Shown here piece after piece: positions 1-5,932 of a DNA stretch of 10,560 nucleotides. The position numbers and the translations under genes are program-made. The first letter of the stretch is position 1. Each line of letters begins with the position of its first letter. Source of the DNA: Patescibacteria group bacterium (GTDB taxonomy: Bacteria > Patescibacteriota > UBA1384 > XYA2-FULL-43-10 > CAINNR01). Location of the stretch: the NCBI GenBank assembly GCA_028690755.1, contig JAQVAO010000010.1:1-10560 (forward strand), in the 5' to 3' direction. The notes under the pieces were generated by a model. That model had not been told where the DNA came from and made no database searches. It was given only the letters and a program-made list of their open reading frames with translations.

Positions 1-2
1 TA

Positions 3-818
3 TTTCAGATTCAGCCTTCGGAATTTTATAAATTTGTCTCAATAATATTTCTCTCGTCCTTTTTTGCCAAGAAAATTTCTAGAGTTAAAGCACTCGATAT
101 AATTTATATGTTTTTGATGCTACTGCCACCACTTTTTTTGGTTTTGATTCAGCCAGACCTAGGGACAGCGTTAGTAATAGTTTTTTCCTGGTTTGTGGTG
201 GTTATTTTTTCCAAATTAAACTTGCGGCAATATATAACTATTTTTTTATCAATAATTCTTTTCCTGGCAATTTTTACCATGTCATTTTACAAGATTGGGC
301 CATTCACGCCGCTAATGAAGGATTATCAAAGATCAAGAGTTGAGACATTTATCAACCCCAGTTCTGATCCTTTTGGCCAAGGCTATAATGTTCAGCAGGC
401 CTTGATTGCTACCGGATCAGGGGGGATGTTTGGTCGCGGTCTGGGTCATGGTTCACAGTCACAATTGCAGTTTTTACCTAAGCCAGAAACAGATTTTATT
501 TTTTCCGGTTATTCAGAAGCCTTTGGTCTTATCGGCGACCTGTTTTTATTACTGGCATTTCTAATTCTTGTCATTAGAATGATTGATATCGCTAACCTGT
601 CGAAAGATAGCTTTGGTTACCTTTTGTCTGTTGGTATCGCCTCGACGTTCTTTTTCCAAATAATTGTCAACATTGGTATGAATATTGGTCTTGCTCCGGT
701 AACCGGCATTCCGCTACCGTTTCTGAGTTCTGGCGGGTCATCGCTTTTGACTTCATTTTTTATGATTGGGATTTTGCAGAGCATCTTTATTCATCGAAAG
801 AAAATGCTCTTCAAGTAG
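3..818 (+). CDS. rodA: SEDS-family peptidoglycan glycosyltransferase, RodA/FtsW type (5' end cut by window)
   Basis: This polytopic membrane protein polymerises lipid II into glycan strands, with a class B penicillin-binding protein as partner, for elongation (RodA) or division (FtsW). The frame is open from base 3, so the true start lies upstream; 271 residues are visible, against roughly 370-400 for the family. The visible part opens with a QPSEF-type motif, then QPDLGTAL, NPSSDPFGQGYN, GSGGMFGRGLGHGSQSQ, PETDFIF (the Asp codon at 492-494 matches the functionally essential Asp of the family) and, near the end, TGIPLPFLSSGGSS. Several long hydrophobic segments fit membrane helices. The GSQSQLQFLP stretch and NIGMNIG favour RodA over FtsW, but the split is not certain. 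It indicates that the organism makes a peptidoglycan wall. No terminator is evident between this gene and the rplU promoter 4 bases downstream. Confidence 0.9.
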   Translation, partial: FQIQPSEFYKFVSIIFLSSFFAKKISRVKALDIIYMFLMLLPPLFLVLIQPDLGTALVIVFSWFVVVIFSKLNLRQYITIFLSIILFLAIFTMSFYKIGPFTPLMKDYQRSRVETFINPSSDPFGQGYNVQQALIATGSGGMFGRGLGHGSQSQLQFLPKPETDFIFSGYSEAFGLIGDLFLLLAFLILVIRMIDIANLSKDSFGYLLSVGIASTFFFQIIVNIGMNIGLAPVTGIPLPFLSSGGSSLLTSFFMIGILQSIFIHRKKMLFK

Positions 819-821
819 ATA

Positions 822-850
822 TTGACTATTTAATAGTTATTTGCTAATCT
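822..850 (+). promoter_or_regulatory. sigma70-type promoter of the rplU-secE-nusG-rplK operon
   Basis: A -35 box TTGACT (822-827) is followed after exactly 17 bases by a -10 box TAATCT (845-850), preceded by TGC, which makes it an extended -10. Transcription would start near 857, leaving a leader of about 36 bases before rplU. A perfect 6+1+6 dyad (ACTATT-T-AATAGT, 825-837) overlaps the -35 box and spacer; whether it is an operator or chance in AT-rich DNA is unknown. Confidence 0.65.
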
Positions 851-882
851 AAAAGCGTATCCAACGGGGATTTTTTAAATTT

Positions 883-886
883 GGAG
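883..886 (+). promoter_or_regulatory. ribosome binding site of rplU (decides start)
   Basis: GGAG at 883-886 lies 6 bases before the ATG at 893. It sits directly after an in-frame TTG at 881 and therefore argues for the ATG, not the TTG, as the start codon. The L21 family also normally begins at this point (M-x-A-V-x-K). Confidence 0.7.
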
Positions 887-892
887 TATGAA

Positions 893-1207
893 ATGATTGC
901 AGTGGTAAAAATTGCTGGTAAACAACATCTGGTTGAAGTCGGCAAAAATTTCAAAATTGATGCTAAAGTAGAGGAGAAGGACAAGAAAGTTGTTTTCGAT
1001 CAAGTTTTGTTTATTGGCGATGAAAAAAAAGTTGAAGTTGGTGATCCTGTGATTAAGGGTGCTACAATTGAAACTGAAGTTATCTCTTCCGGCAAAGGCA
1101 AAAAGGTTTTAGTTGTCAAGCATCATCCCAAGAAAAGATTTAGAAGGGTCAAGGGGCATAGACAAGATCAAACTAAAATATTAGTTAAAAAGATAAATGA
1201 GAAATAA
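893..1207 (+). CDS. rplU: 50S ribosomal protein L21 (bL21)
   Basis: L21 is a component of the large ribosomal subunit that binds 23S rRNA. The 104 residues match the family length (103 in E. coli). Typical features are an N-terminal AGKQHLVEVG segment, a central VEVGDPVIKGA stretch and the basic C-terminal signature KHHPKKRFRR followed by VKGHRQ. The ATG at 893 is preferred over an in-frame TTG at 881 because of the SD placement and family alignment. It is first in the operon, directly downstream of a strong promoter. In most bacteria rplU is followed by rpmA (L27). Here it overlaps secE by 11 bases instead, which suggests translational coupling. Confidence 0.96.
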   Translation: MIAVVKIAGKQHLVEVGKNFKIDAKVEEKDKKVVFDQVLFIGDEKKVEVGDPVIKGATIETEVISSGKGKKVLVVKHHPKKRFRRVKGHRQDQTKILVKKINEK

Positions 1208-1394
1208 TCGAGCAATAAAGTATCTTCTGGACTCTTATGAAGAGTTGAAAAAGGTTAGCTGGCCAACGCGCAAACAGCTCATAAGAGATACATTGATAGT
1301 TGTTGTTTCATCCGCGGTCATAACGGCATTTATTGCTGTTGTTGACTTTGGTTTATCAAAAGTTTTAGAGTTCTTAGTTAGCGCACAGGGGTAA
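1197..1394 (+). CDS. secE: Preprotein translocase subunit SecE
   Basis: SecE is the small membrane subunit of the SecYEG channel that clamps and stabilises SecY for protein export. The 65 residues match the short single-helix SecE form of most bacteria. An amphipathic region with the hallmark LKKVSWPTRKQL (about residues 17-28) precedes one membrane helix (about residues 30-60). The ATG lies inside the 3' end of rplU, 11 bases before the end of that gene. No SD is seen, so initiation probably depends on ribosomes finishing rplU. The secE-nusG pairing is the classic bacterial arrangement. Confidence 0.95.
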   Translation: MRNNRAIKYLLDSYEELKKVSWPTRKQLIRDTLIVVVSSAVITAFIAVVDFGLSKVLEFLVSAQG

Positions 1395-1398
1395 AAAT

Positions 1399-2055
1399 AT
1401 GAAAAAAGATAATATCGAAAATTCAAAAGAAAAAGATTCGCTTGCCCTGAAGGAAGAGGAGGTTGTTGAAGAATCAGAAAAAACTACTACTGAAGAAGAT
1501 AAGGCCGAGTTTAAGACTACCAGGCAATCAGGTGAGAGAAACTGGTATGTGATACACACCTATTCAGGCTACGAGGAACAAGTGGCGGAAAATTTAAAAC
1601 AGAGAATTGAATCTTTTGGTATGGAAAACCAAGTTTTTGATGTTATCGTGCCGAAAGAAAAACAGATTGAGATCAGAAATGGAAAAAGACGAACAGTAGA
1701 GAAGAGAATTTTCCCCGGTTATGTTTTAGTCGATATGATCGTTACTGATGACTCCTGGTATGTTGTCAGAAATACCCCAAACGTAACTGGCTTCATTGGT
1801 TTTGGCGTCCGACCAACTCCGATGTCACCGGATGAGGTTGATAGAATAAAGAAAAGAATGGGTGTTGAAGAACCAAAATACAAGATTGAATTTTCTATTG
1901 GCGACCTGGTTCGAATTACTGATGGAGCACTCAAAGGATTTGAGGCTAAAGTGGAAGATATTGACTTTGACAAAGGAAAAATTAAAGTTCTAGTCAATAT
2001 GTTTGGTCGCGAAACTCCGGTAAATCTCGATTTTCTTCAGGTTAAAAAAGTCTAA
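1399..2055 (+). CDS. nusG: Transcription termination/antitermination factor NusG
   Basis: NusG binds RNA polymerase through its NGN domain and suppresses or modulates pausing. Its KOW domain contacts Rho or ribosomal protein S10, coupling transcription to termination or translation. The NGN domain runs from about residue 48 (NWYVIHTYSGYE) with FPGYV at 105-109, and the KOW domain covers about 166-218 (FSIGDLVRITDGALKGFEA). Residues 1-47 are an extra Glu/Lys/Ser/Thr-rich, low-complexity, net acidic extension, which brings the length to 218 against about 180 for E. coli. The start is well supported: AGGGG at 1387-1391 lies 7 bases upstream, and no other Met precedes the NGN domain. The gene starts 4 bases after secE ends. 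Confidence 0.96.
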   Translation: MKKDNIENSKEKDSLALKEEEVVEESEKTTTEEDKAEFKTTRQSGERNWYVIHTYSGYEEQVAENLKQRIESFGMENQVFDVIVPKEKQIEIRNGKRRTVEKRIFPGYVLVDMIVTDDSWYVVRNTPNVTGFIGFGVRPTPMSPDEVDRIKKRMGVEEPKYKIEFSIGDLVRITDGALKGFEAKVEDIDFDKGKIKVLVNMFGRETPVNLDFLQVKKV

Positions 2056-2087
2056 GAATTTTATAAATAGCAAGCACAAGGAAAATA

Positions 2088-2510
2088 ATGGCAAAAGAAA
2101 TTAAAGCGATAATTAAACTTCAATGTCCCGCGGGGAAAGCGAACCCGGCGCCACCAGTTGGGCCAGCTCTTGGTCAGCATGGTGTTAACATTATGGAATT
2201 TTGTAATACTTTTAATGAAAAAACTCGCGAACTTGGAGACACAGTTATACCGGTAGAAATCACAGTTTATGAAGATCGGACTTTTTCGCTTATTTTTAAG
2301 CAACCGCCAGCCGCAGTTCTTCTGAGAAAAGCCGCAGGGGTTGAAAAAGGTTCTGGGAGCGCAAAAAAAGAAAAAGTTGGAAAGATTTCTAAAGAAAAAT
2401 TAAGAGAATTAGCAGAAATAAAATTGCCTGATTTGAACGCAAAAGATACAGAGGCAGCGATGAAAATTCTCGCCGGCACCGCAAAAAACATGGGCATTGA
2501 GATCTCCTAA
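2088..2510 (+). CDS. rplK: 50S ribosomal protein L11 (uL11)
   Basis: L11 forms the GTPase-associated centre of the large subunit with 23S rRNA and the stalk, and takes part in factor binding and the stringent response. The 140 residues equal the family length. The N-terminal domain carries the signature [19 protein letters not shown] with NIMEFC, and the C-terminal rRNA-binding domain carries [20 protein letters not shown] and [14 protein letters not shown] at 2078-2081 lies 6 bases before the ATG. The gene ends in tandem stops (TAA TAA, 2508-2513). The usual downstream partner rplA (L1) is absent; the operon ends here at a hairpin terminator. Confidence 0.97.
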   Translation: MAKEIKAIIKLQCPAGKANPAPPVGPALGQHGVNIMEFCNTFNEKTRELGDTVIPVEITVYEDRTFSLIFKQPPAAVLLRKAAGVEKGSGSAKKEKVGKISKEKLRELAEIKLPDLNAKDTEAAMKILAGTAKNMGIEIS

Positions 2511-2526
2511 TAATGTCTATACAATA

Positions 2527-2560
2527 ATTAAAAATCTTCTCGTTTGAGGAGATTTTTAAT
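2527..2560 (+). terminator. hairpin terminator after rplK
   Basis: A 15-base stem (2527-2541 with 2546-2560, one G-U pair at 2538/2549) closes on a 4-base loop. The lower part of the stem is A-rich on the 5' side and T-rich on the 3' side, so the T-run lies within the stem. It sits 17 bases after the rplK stop and probably closes the rplU-secE-nusG-rplK transcript. The symmetric A/T composition would let it act in both directions. Confidence 0.8.
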
Positions 2561-2568
2561 AAAAAATA

Positions 2569-2653
2569 CTGCTTTCAATATGCTATCCACGAACAGATAA
2601 GCCAAAGGAGGGGCAAAGGCTTTCTAGATGCGTAGATAGCAGATTGAAAACAG
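2569..2653 (+). ncRNA. unassigned structured element (long imperfect hairpin) upstream of mfd
   Basis: Bases 2569-2591 pair with 2631-2653 through 20 base pairs in blocks of 3, 7, 7 and 3, interrupted by three symmetric single mismatches (2572/2650, 2580/2642, 2588/2634). Inside, AAGCC (2599-2603) pairs with GGCTT (2618-2622), exposing a 14-base purine-rich loop (2604-2617) that contains a full SD-like AAAGGAGG. I do not recognise an Rfam class. It could be a small RNA, a 5' leader element of mfd, or a transposon-like palindrome remnant. The strand is assumed from the direction of mfd; the pairing itself is seen directly. Confidence 0.45.
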
Positions 2654-2692
2654 CAACATTTACATTCTCATCATATCAACTTTTACTAAGCT

Positions 2693-4552
2693 ATGTCAAC
2701 GCAAGAAAGAAGCATAAATTTGGCTGTTGGACAAAATATTAATTACGATGATGTTATCATACAACTTCATAATTTTGGTTATGAAAGACAAAGCGAGATC
2801 TCTTCTTTTGGTCAAATTTCTGCAGTAGGAGATACAATTAAAATCTACTGTTGCTCTGATCCGAATCCAATAGCAATTGAATTTTGGGGCAATAATATTG
2901 AGTCAATCTATAGTTTTTCTCTTGCTAAAAAAAATAAAATTGAAAAATATCAACAAATTCATATTAATGAAAATCATTTAAGACTACCTGGGATAAAAAT
3001 AAAACCTGGAGATTTTGTTGTTCATGAGGATCATGGCATTGGAATCTACAAAAGCAAGGTTAAAAAACAGCTTGCTGAAAGCTATCGACAGTTCTACTCG
3101 ATAGAGTACTTAAATGGTGACAATTTATATGTTCCTGAAAGTGCAAAAAACAAAATTACCGTTTACCAGGGAGTTGGCCGAAGACAACCGCGACTATCAA
3201 GGCTTGGTTCGCCCGTTTGGCAAAAGACGAAAAAGAAAGTTGAGCAAAGCATAATTCATCTTGCCAGAGAGTTACTTGAAGTTTATGCGAAAAGAGAGCT
3301 AGTAAAAAAAGATCGAGTCATTAAAATTGATAAAAAATGGGATAAAAAATTAGCTGATACATTTGAACATATTGAAACCTCCGATCAAGAAAAGGCGATC
3401 GCTGAAATTTATGCTGATTTGGAAAAATCTACGCCGATGGACAGACTTTTGATTGGTGATGTCGGTTTTGGTAAAACCGAGGTGGCAATTAGGGCGGCTA
3501 CTCAGGTAATAAATAACGGTTTTCAGGTCGTGATATTGGCGCCAACAACAATATTATCTAGGCAACATTACAAAACGATTTCCAAGAGACTACAGGATTT
3601 TCCAATAAAAATTGCCGAACTTTCTAGATTTGTTTCGGCAGAGAAACAAAAAGAGGTCGAGGGTAATCTATCCTCTGGGTCAATTGATCTTCTTGTTGGG
3701 ACCCACAGGGTGTTAAACACTAATTTGCGTTTTAAAAGACTTGGGCTCTTGATTATTGATGAAGAACAGAAGTTTGGTGTCAAGGATAAGGAAAAGTTAA
3801 AAAAATTAAAGACTGATGTCGATGTTCTTTCCATGTCGGCGACACCAATCCCAAGAACCCTATTTATCTCTCTGTCGGGCATAAGGCAGATTTCAGTGAT
3901 AAAAACACCACCTAAAAATCGCAAGCCGATTGTGACGAAAGTTGAACAGTATAATGATTCAAAAATTATTGAATATATCAGACGTGAGTTAAAAAGAGGT
4001 GGCCAGGTATATTTTTTACATAATGATGTCAAAACTATTCAGGCTAAAAACAAAAAACTCAAAAAGCTGTTGCCAGAAGCAAGAATTTCATTTGCTCATG
4101 GTCAGATGTCGGAGAATGATTTAGCGACGGTGATGGCTGGATTTGCTGCCGGGGATATCGACATTCTTATTTGTTCGACGATCATCGAAAATGGTCTCGA
4201 TATTCCACAAGCTAACACTTTAATTATTGAGGATGCTGATCGCTTCGGTCTCTCCCAGCTTTACCAACTTCGGGGCCGGATTGGGCGCGGCTTAGACCAA
4301 GCTTACGCGTATATAACGTTTAAGAAAAAATTAGTTGGCAACGCTTATAAGCGACTAAGCGCGTTAGCAGAAAAGACTGATCTAGGGAGCGGTTTTGATA
4401 TCGCATTTTCTGATCTAGAGATCCGCGGTGGTGGGAATATTCTTGGTCGCCAGCAACACGGAAATATGGAAGAATTAGGATTAATGTTGTACACAAAACT
4501 TTTAGAGCAAGCGGTAAAAAGAATTAAAAAAAATAAAGATATTGCCGTCTAG
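2693..4552 (+). CDS. mfd: Shortened Mfd-like transcription-repair coupling translocase
   Basis: Mfd binds RNA polymerase stalled at DNA damage, pushes it forward by ATP-driven translocation and recruits UvrA. This protein has 619 residues against about 1,150 in E. coli. Residues 7-90 resemble the UvrB-like D2 module (INLAVGQ, FGYERQSEISSFGQISAVGD, AIEFWGNNIESI). The RNA-polymerase-interaction domain follows (GDFVVHEDHGIGIY, 106-119). The motor contains TSDQ (229-232), Walker A GDVGFGKT (255-262), DEEQ (356-359), SAT (382-384), QLRGRIGR (525-532) and a TRG-like DLEIRGGGNILG (574-585). The flanking UvrB-like parts, D3 and the C-terminal D7 domain are missing. An in-frame TAA at 2687-2689 fixes the N-terminus near 2693. 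No SD is visible. RecG is less likely because the polymerase-interaction domain is present and no wedge domain is seen. Confidence 0.9.
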   Translation: MSTQERSINLAVGQNINYDDVIIQLHNFGYERQSEISSFGQISAVGDTIKIYCCSDPNPIAIEFWGNNIESIYSFSLAKKNKIEKYQQIHINENHLRLPGIKIKPGDFVVHEDHGIGIYKSKVKKQLAESYRQFYSIEYLNGDNLYVPESAKNKITVYQGVGRRQPRLSRLGSPVWQKTKKKVEQSIIHLARELLEVYAKRELVKKDRVIKIDKKWDKKLADTFEHIETSDQEKAIAEIYADLEKSTPMDRLLIGDVGFGKTEVAIRAATQVINNGFQVVILAPTTILSRQHYKTISKRLQDFPIKIAELSRFVSAEKQKEVEGNLSSGSIDLLVGTHRVLNTNLRFKRLGLLIIDEEQKFGVKDKEKLKKLKTDVDVLSMSATPIPRTLFISLSGIRQISVIKTPPKNRKPIVTKVEQYNDSKIIEYIRRELKRGGQVYFLHNDVKTIQAKNKKLKKLLPEARISFAHGQMSENDLATVMAGFAAGDIDILICSTIIENGLDIPQANTLIIEDADRFGLSQLYQLRGRIGRGLDQAYAYITFKKKLVGNAYKRLSALAEKTDLGSGFDIAFSDLEIRGGGNILGRQQHGNMEELGLMLYTKLLEQAVKRIKKNKDIAV

Positions 4553-4554
4553 TT

Positions 4555-4755
4555 TTACAGTGGCACTTCATATGTTGATCCGTCTGATGGATCACGCACT
4601 ATTCTGGTAGTCTTTTTCTCCTGTTTGCCACCTGTGCCAACTGACTCAATTGGCTTATTATTATCAGAATCAGATTCGGTCGAATTATCCTCTTCTTTTG
4701 TCTCTGGCCCAAGTAATTCTTTTGCAAAATCCAGTTGTGGTCCTTTTTCACTCAT
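4555..4755 (-). CDS. Small acidic protein of unknown function
   Basis: I do not recognise this 66-residue protein. It begins MSEKGPQLDFAKELLG, has a low-complexity acidic, Ser/Asp/Glu/Asn-rich middle (about residues 17-40), then a basic patch (GGKQEKKTTRIVRD), and ends in DPSDGSTYEVPL. No membrane segment or signal peptide is seen. The case for a real gene is a canonical SD (AAGGAG, complement of 4761-4766) 5 bases before the ATG at 4755. An ATG three bases further upstream (4758) would sit only 2 bases from the SD and is less likely. It is the only - strand gene in the window and ends 2 bases from the mfd stop, tail to tail. Its promoter must lie in the AT-rich stretch shared with dprA. Confidence 0.7.
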   Translation of the reverse strand: MSEKGPQLDFAKELLGPETKEEDNSTESDSDNNKPIESVGTGGKQEKKTTRIVRDPSDGSTYEVPL

Positions 4756-4760
4756 CATTA

Positions 4761-4766
4761 CTCCTT
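4761..4766 (-). promoter_or_regulatory. ribosome binding site of the small acidic protein gene
   Basis: On the - strand this reads AAGGAG, a perfect SD core. It is 5 bases from the ATG whose first base is 4755 and 2 bases from the tandem ATG at 4758. It decides the start and is the main evidence that this short frame is translated. Confidence 0.7.
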
Positions 4767-4822
4767 AAAAGTGCTAGAATTTATTTATATATCAAATATA
4801 ACAAATTATTTTTTTTCACAAA
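4767..4822. promoter_or_regulatory. AT-rich divergent promoter region between the small - strand gene and dprA
   Basis: These 56 bases separate two divergent genes and are almost entirely A and T. TATA-like hexamers exist on both strands (TATAAC at 4797-4802 on +; TATAAA at 4789-4784 and TATATT at 4800-4795 on -), but none pairs with a convincing -35 box. A dyad TTATAT / ATATAA (4785-4790 and 4796-4801, 5-base spacer) lies in the middle. Promoters are expected here from gene layout; exact boxes cannot be assigned. Confidence 0.4.
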
Positions 4823-5932
4823 ATGGGGAAAGAACTAAGCCAAAAGGGCAGAGATATTCTTCTCAATCTAAACCAGAGCCAGAAAATTGGTGCCAAAACA
4901 CTAAGAAAGATTATCCATCTTTATAAAGATAGTCCGGAAAAAATTCTCTCCGAGACTTCTAGTCGGTTAAAAAGATATTTTGAAGACAATATCGTTGATG
5001 CGATATTAGCATTTAGAGAAAGCAAGGCTCCCAAAGATTTATTTGATCAGCAGAAAATCAAGACAGTGTTTTATTCTGACCCCGATTATCCTCAACTATT
5101 GGCGGAAATTTATGACCCACCGGTAATTTTGTACTGTCGCGGTAACACAAAATTATTTGAAAAGCCTTCAATTTCAATTGTTGGCAGCCGAAAACATACT
5201 TATTATTCAAAAATAATTTTAGAAAAAATTATTCCACCTCTTGTAGACGCTGATATCTCGATTGTTTCCGGTTTAGCGCTTGGGGTTGATGGTTTAGCGC
5301 ATTTTTTAACTCTGGAAAATCAGGGCAACACAATCGGTGTTTTGGGTTCTGGGGTTGACAAAATATATCCAACATCAAACTCTAAACTTGCTGAGAGAAT
5401 GATTGAAAAAAATAATTTGATTATTTCAGAATTTCCACCCGGCACTCCGCCACTTAAACAGAATTTTCCCCTAAGAAACAGAATAATTGCCGGCTTGTCT
5501 CTGGGAACACTGGTGGTCGAAGCCCGGCATGAGAGTGGATCTTTGATAACAGCCTCTCTGGCAAACGAATATGGTCGTGATGTATATGCGGTCCCGGGCA
5601 ACATCGACAGCTATGCATCAGAAGGAACAAACGAGTTAATAAAACAGGGGGCAAGATTAGTGACTTCGGCAAATGATATTTTGCAGGAAATGGGGGTTGA
5701 TAATTTCGGGGTTTCTGACAAAACCATAGAGGCGGAGAATGAGATTGAGGAGAAAGTACTACGGGCGATTGATAATCAGGTCATCACGGTTGACAAAATC
5801 GCAAAATTGACTAGCCTAGATATTGTGACCCTAAATAGTACAATGTCGATTTTAGAAATTTCTGGTAAAGTAGAGAAAATTGAATCTGGTTTTAGATTGT
5901 GCGGAAAATTAAAACAAAAACAAGGAGAATGA
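4823..5932 (+). CDS. dprA: DNA processing protein DprA (Smf)
   Basis: DprA binds incoming single-stranded DNA during natural transformation, protects it and loads RecA. The 369 residues hold an N-terminal helix-hairpin-helix-like region (about 1-75, with QKIGAKTLRKI), the Rossmann-like core (about 80-290) and a C-terminal winged-helix-like part (about 305-360). Core motifs are SIVGSRKHTYYSK (117-130), SGLALGVDGLAH (149-160), GVLGSGVDKIYP (172-183), FPLRNRIIAGLS (215-226) and ARHESGSLITASLA (234-247), followed by VYAVPGN. The ATG has no SD, and no alternative start is evident nearby. The stop overlaps the topA ATG by one base (TGATG). The dprA-topA order also occurs in Firmicutes such as B. 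subtilis. Confidence 0.95.
   Translation: MGKELSQKGRDILLNLNQSQKIGAKTLRKIIHLYKDSPEKILSETSSRLKRYFEDNIVDAILAFRESKAPKDLFDQQKIKTVFYSDPDYPQLLAEIYDPPVILYCRGNTKLFEKPSISIVGSRKHTYYSKIILEKIIPPLVDADISIVSGLALGVDGLAHFLTLENQGNTIGVLGSGVDKIYPTSNSKLAERMIEKNNLIISEFPPGTPPLKQNFPLRNRIIAGLSLGTLVVEARHESGSLITASLANEYGRDVYAVPGNIDSYASEGTNELIKQGARLVTSANDILQEMGVDNFGVSDKTIEAENEIEEKVLRAIDNQVITVDKIAKLTSLDIVTLNSTMSILEISGKVEKIESGFRLCGKLKQKQGE
5922..5927 (+). promoter_or_regulatory. ribosome binding site of topA (decides start)
   Basis: AAGGAG inside the last codons of dprA lies 4 bases before the ATG at 5932 but only 1 base before the tandem ATG at 5929. It therefore supports 5932 and rules out a start at the in-frame ATG 5899, which would add 11 basic residues foreign to the family. 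Confidence 0.75.

Noticed and set aside
1908..1917. GGTTCGAATT resembling a tRNA T-loop
   Set aside because: It is inside the KOW domain of nusG, with no acceptor, D or anticodon arms around it.
1719..1997. 92-codon - strand frame inside nusG
   Set aside because: Antisense to the NGN/KOW region, with no SD and no recognisable motifs.
2628..2639. Four-codon ATG-CGT-AGA-TAG frame after the SD-like loop
   Set aside because: The SD-like sequence is 16 bases away, too far for normal initiation; kept only as a remark on the hairpin.
3568..4032. 154-codon open frame on the - strand inside mfd
   Set aside because: It lies wholly antisense to the conserved helicase motor, shows no recognisable domain, and is a by-product of the codon pattern of mfd.
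4650..4926. Short + strand frames crossing the gap before dprA
   Set aside because: They overlap the better-supported - strand gene and the dprA start, have no SD and no conserved features.
5899..5931. Upstream in-frame ATG of topA
   Set aside because: It would add 11 basic residues not found in the family and has no SD; AAGGAG supports 5932.
5930..5932. Possible TGA recoding as in some CPR lineages
   Set aside because: TGA ends dprA exactly where the family ends and overlaps the topA start; no gene in the window contains an internal TGA.
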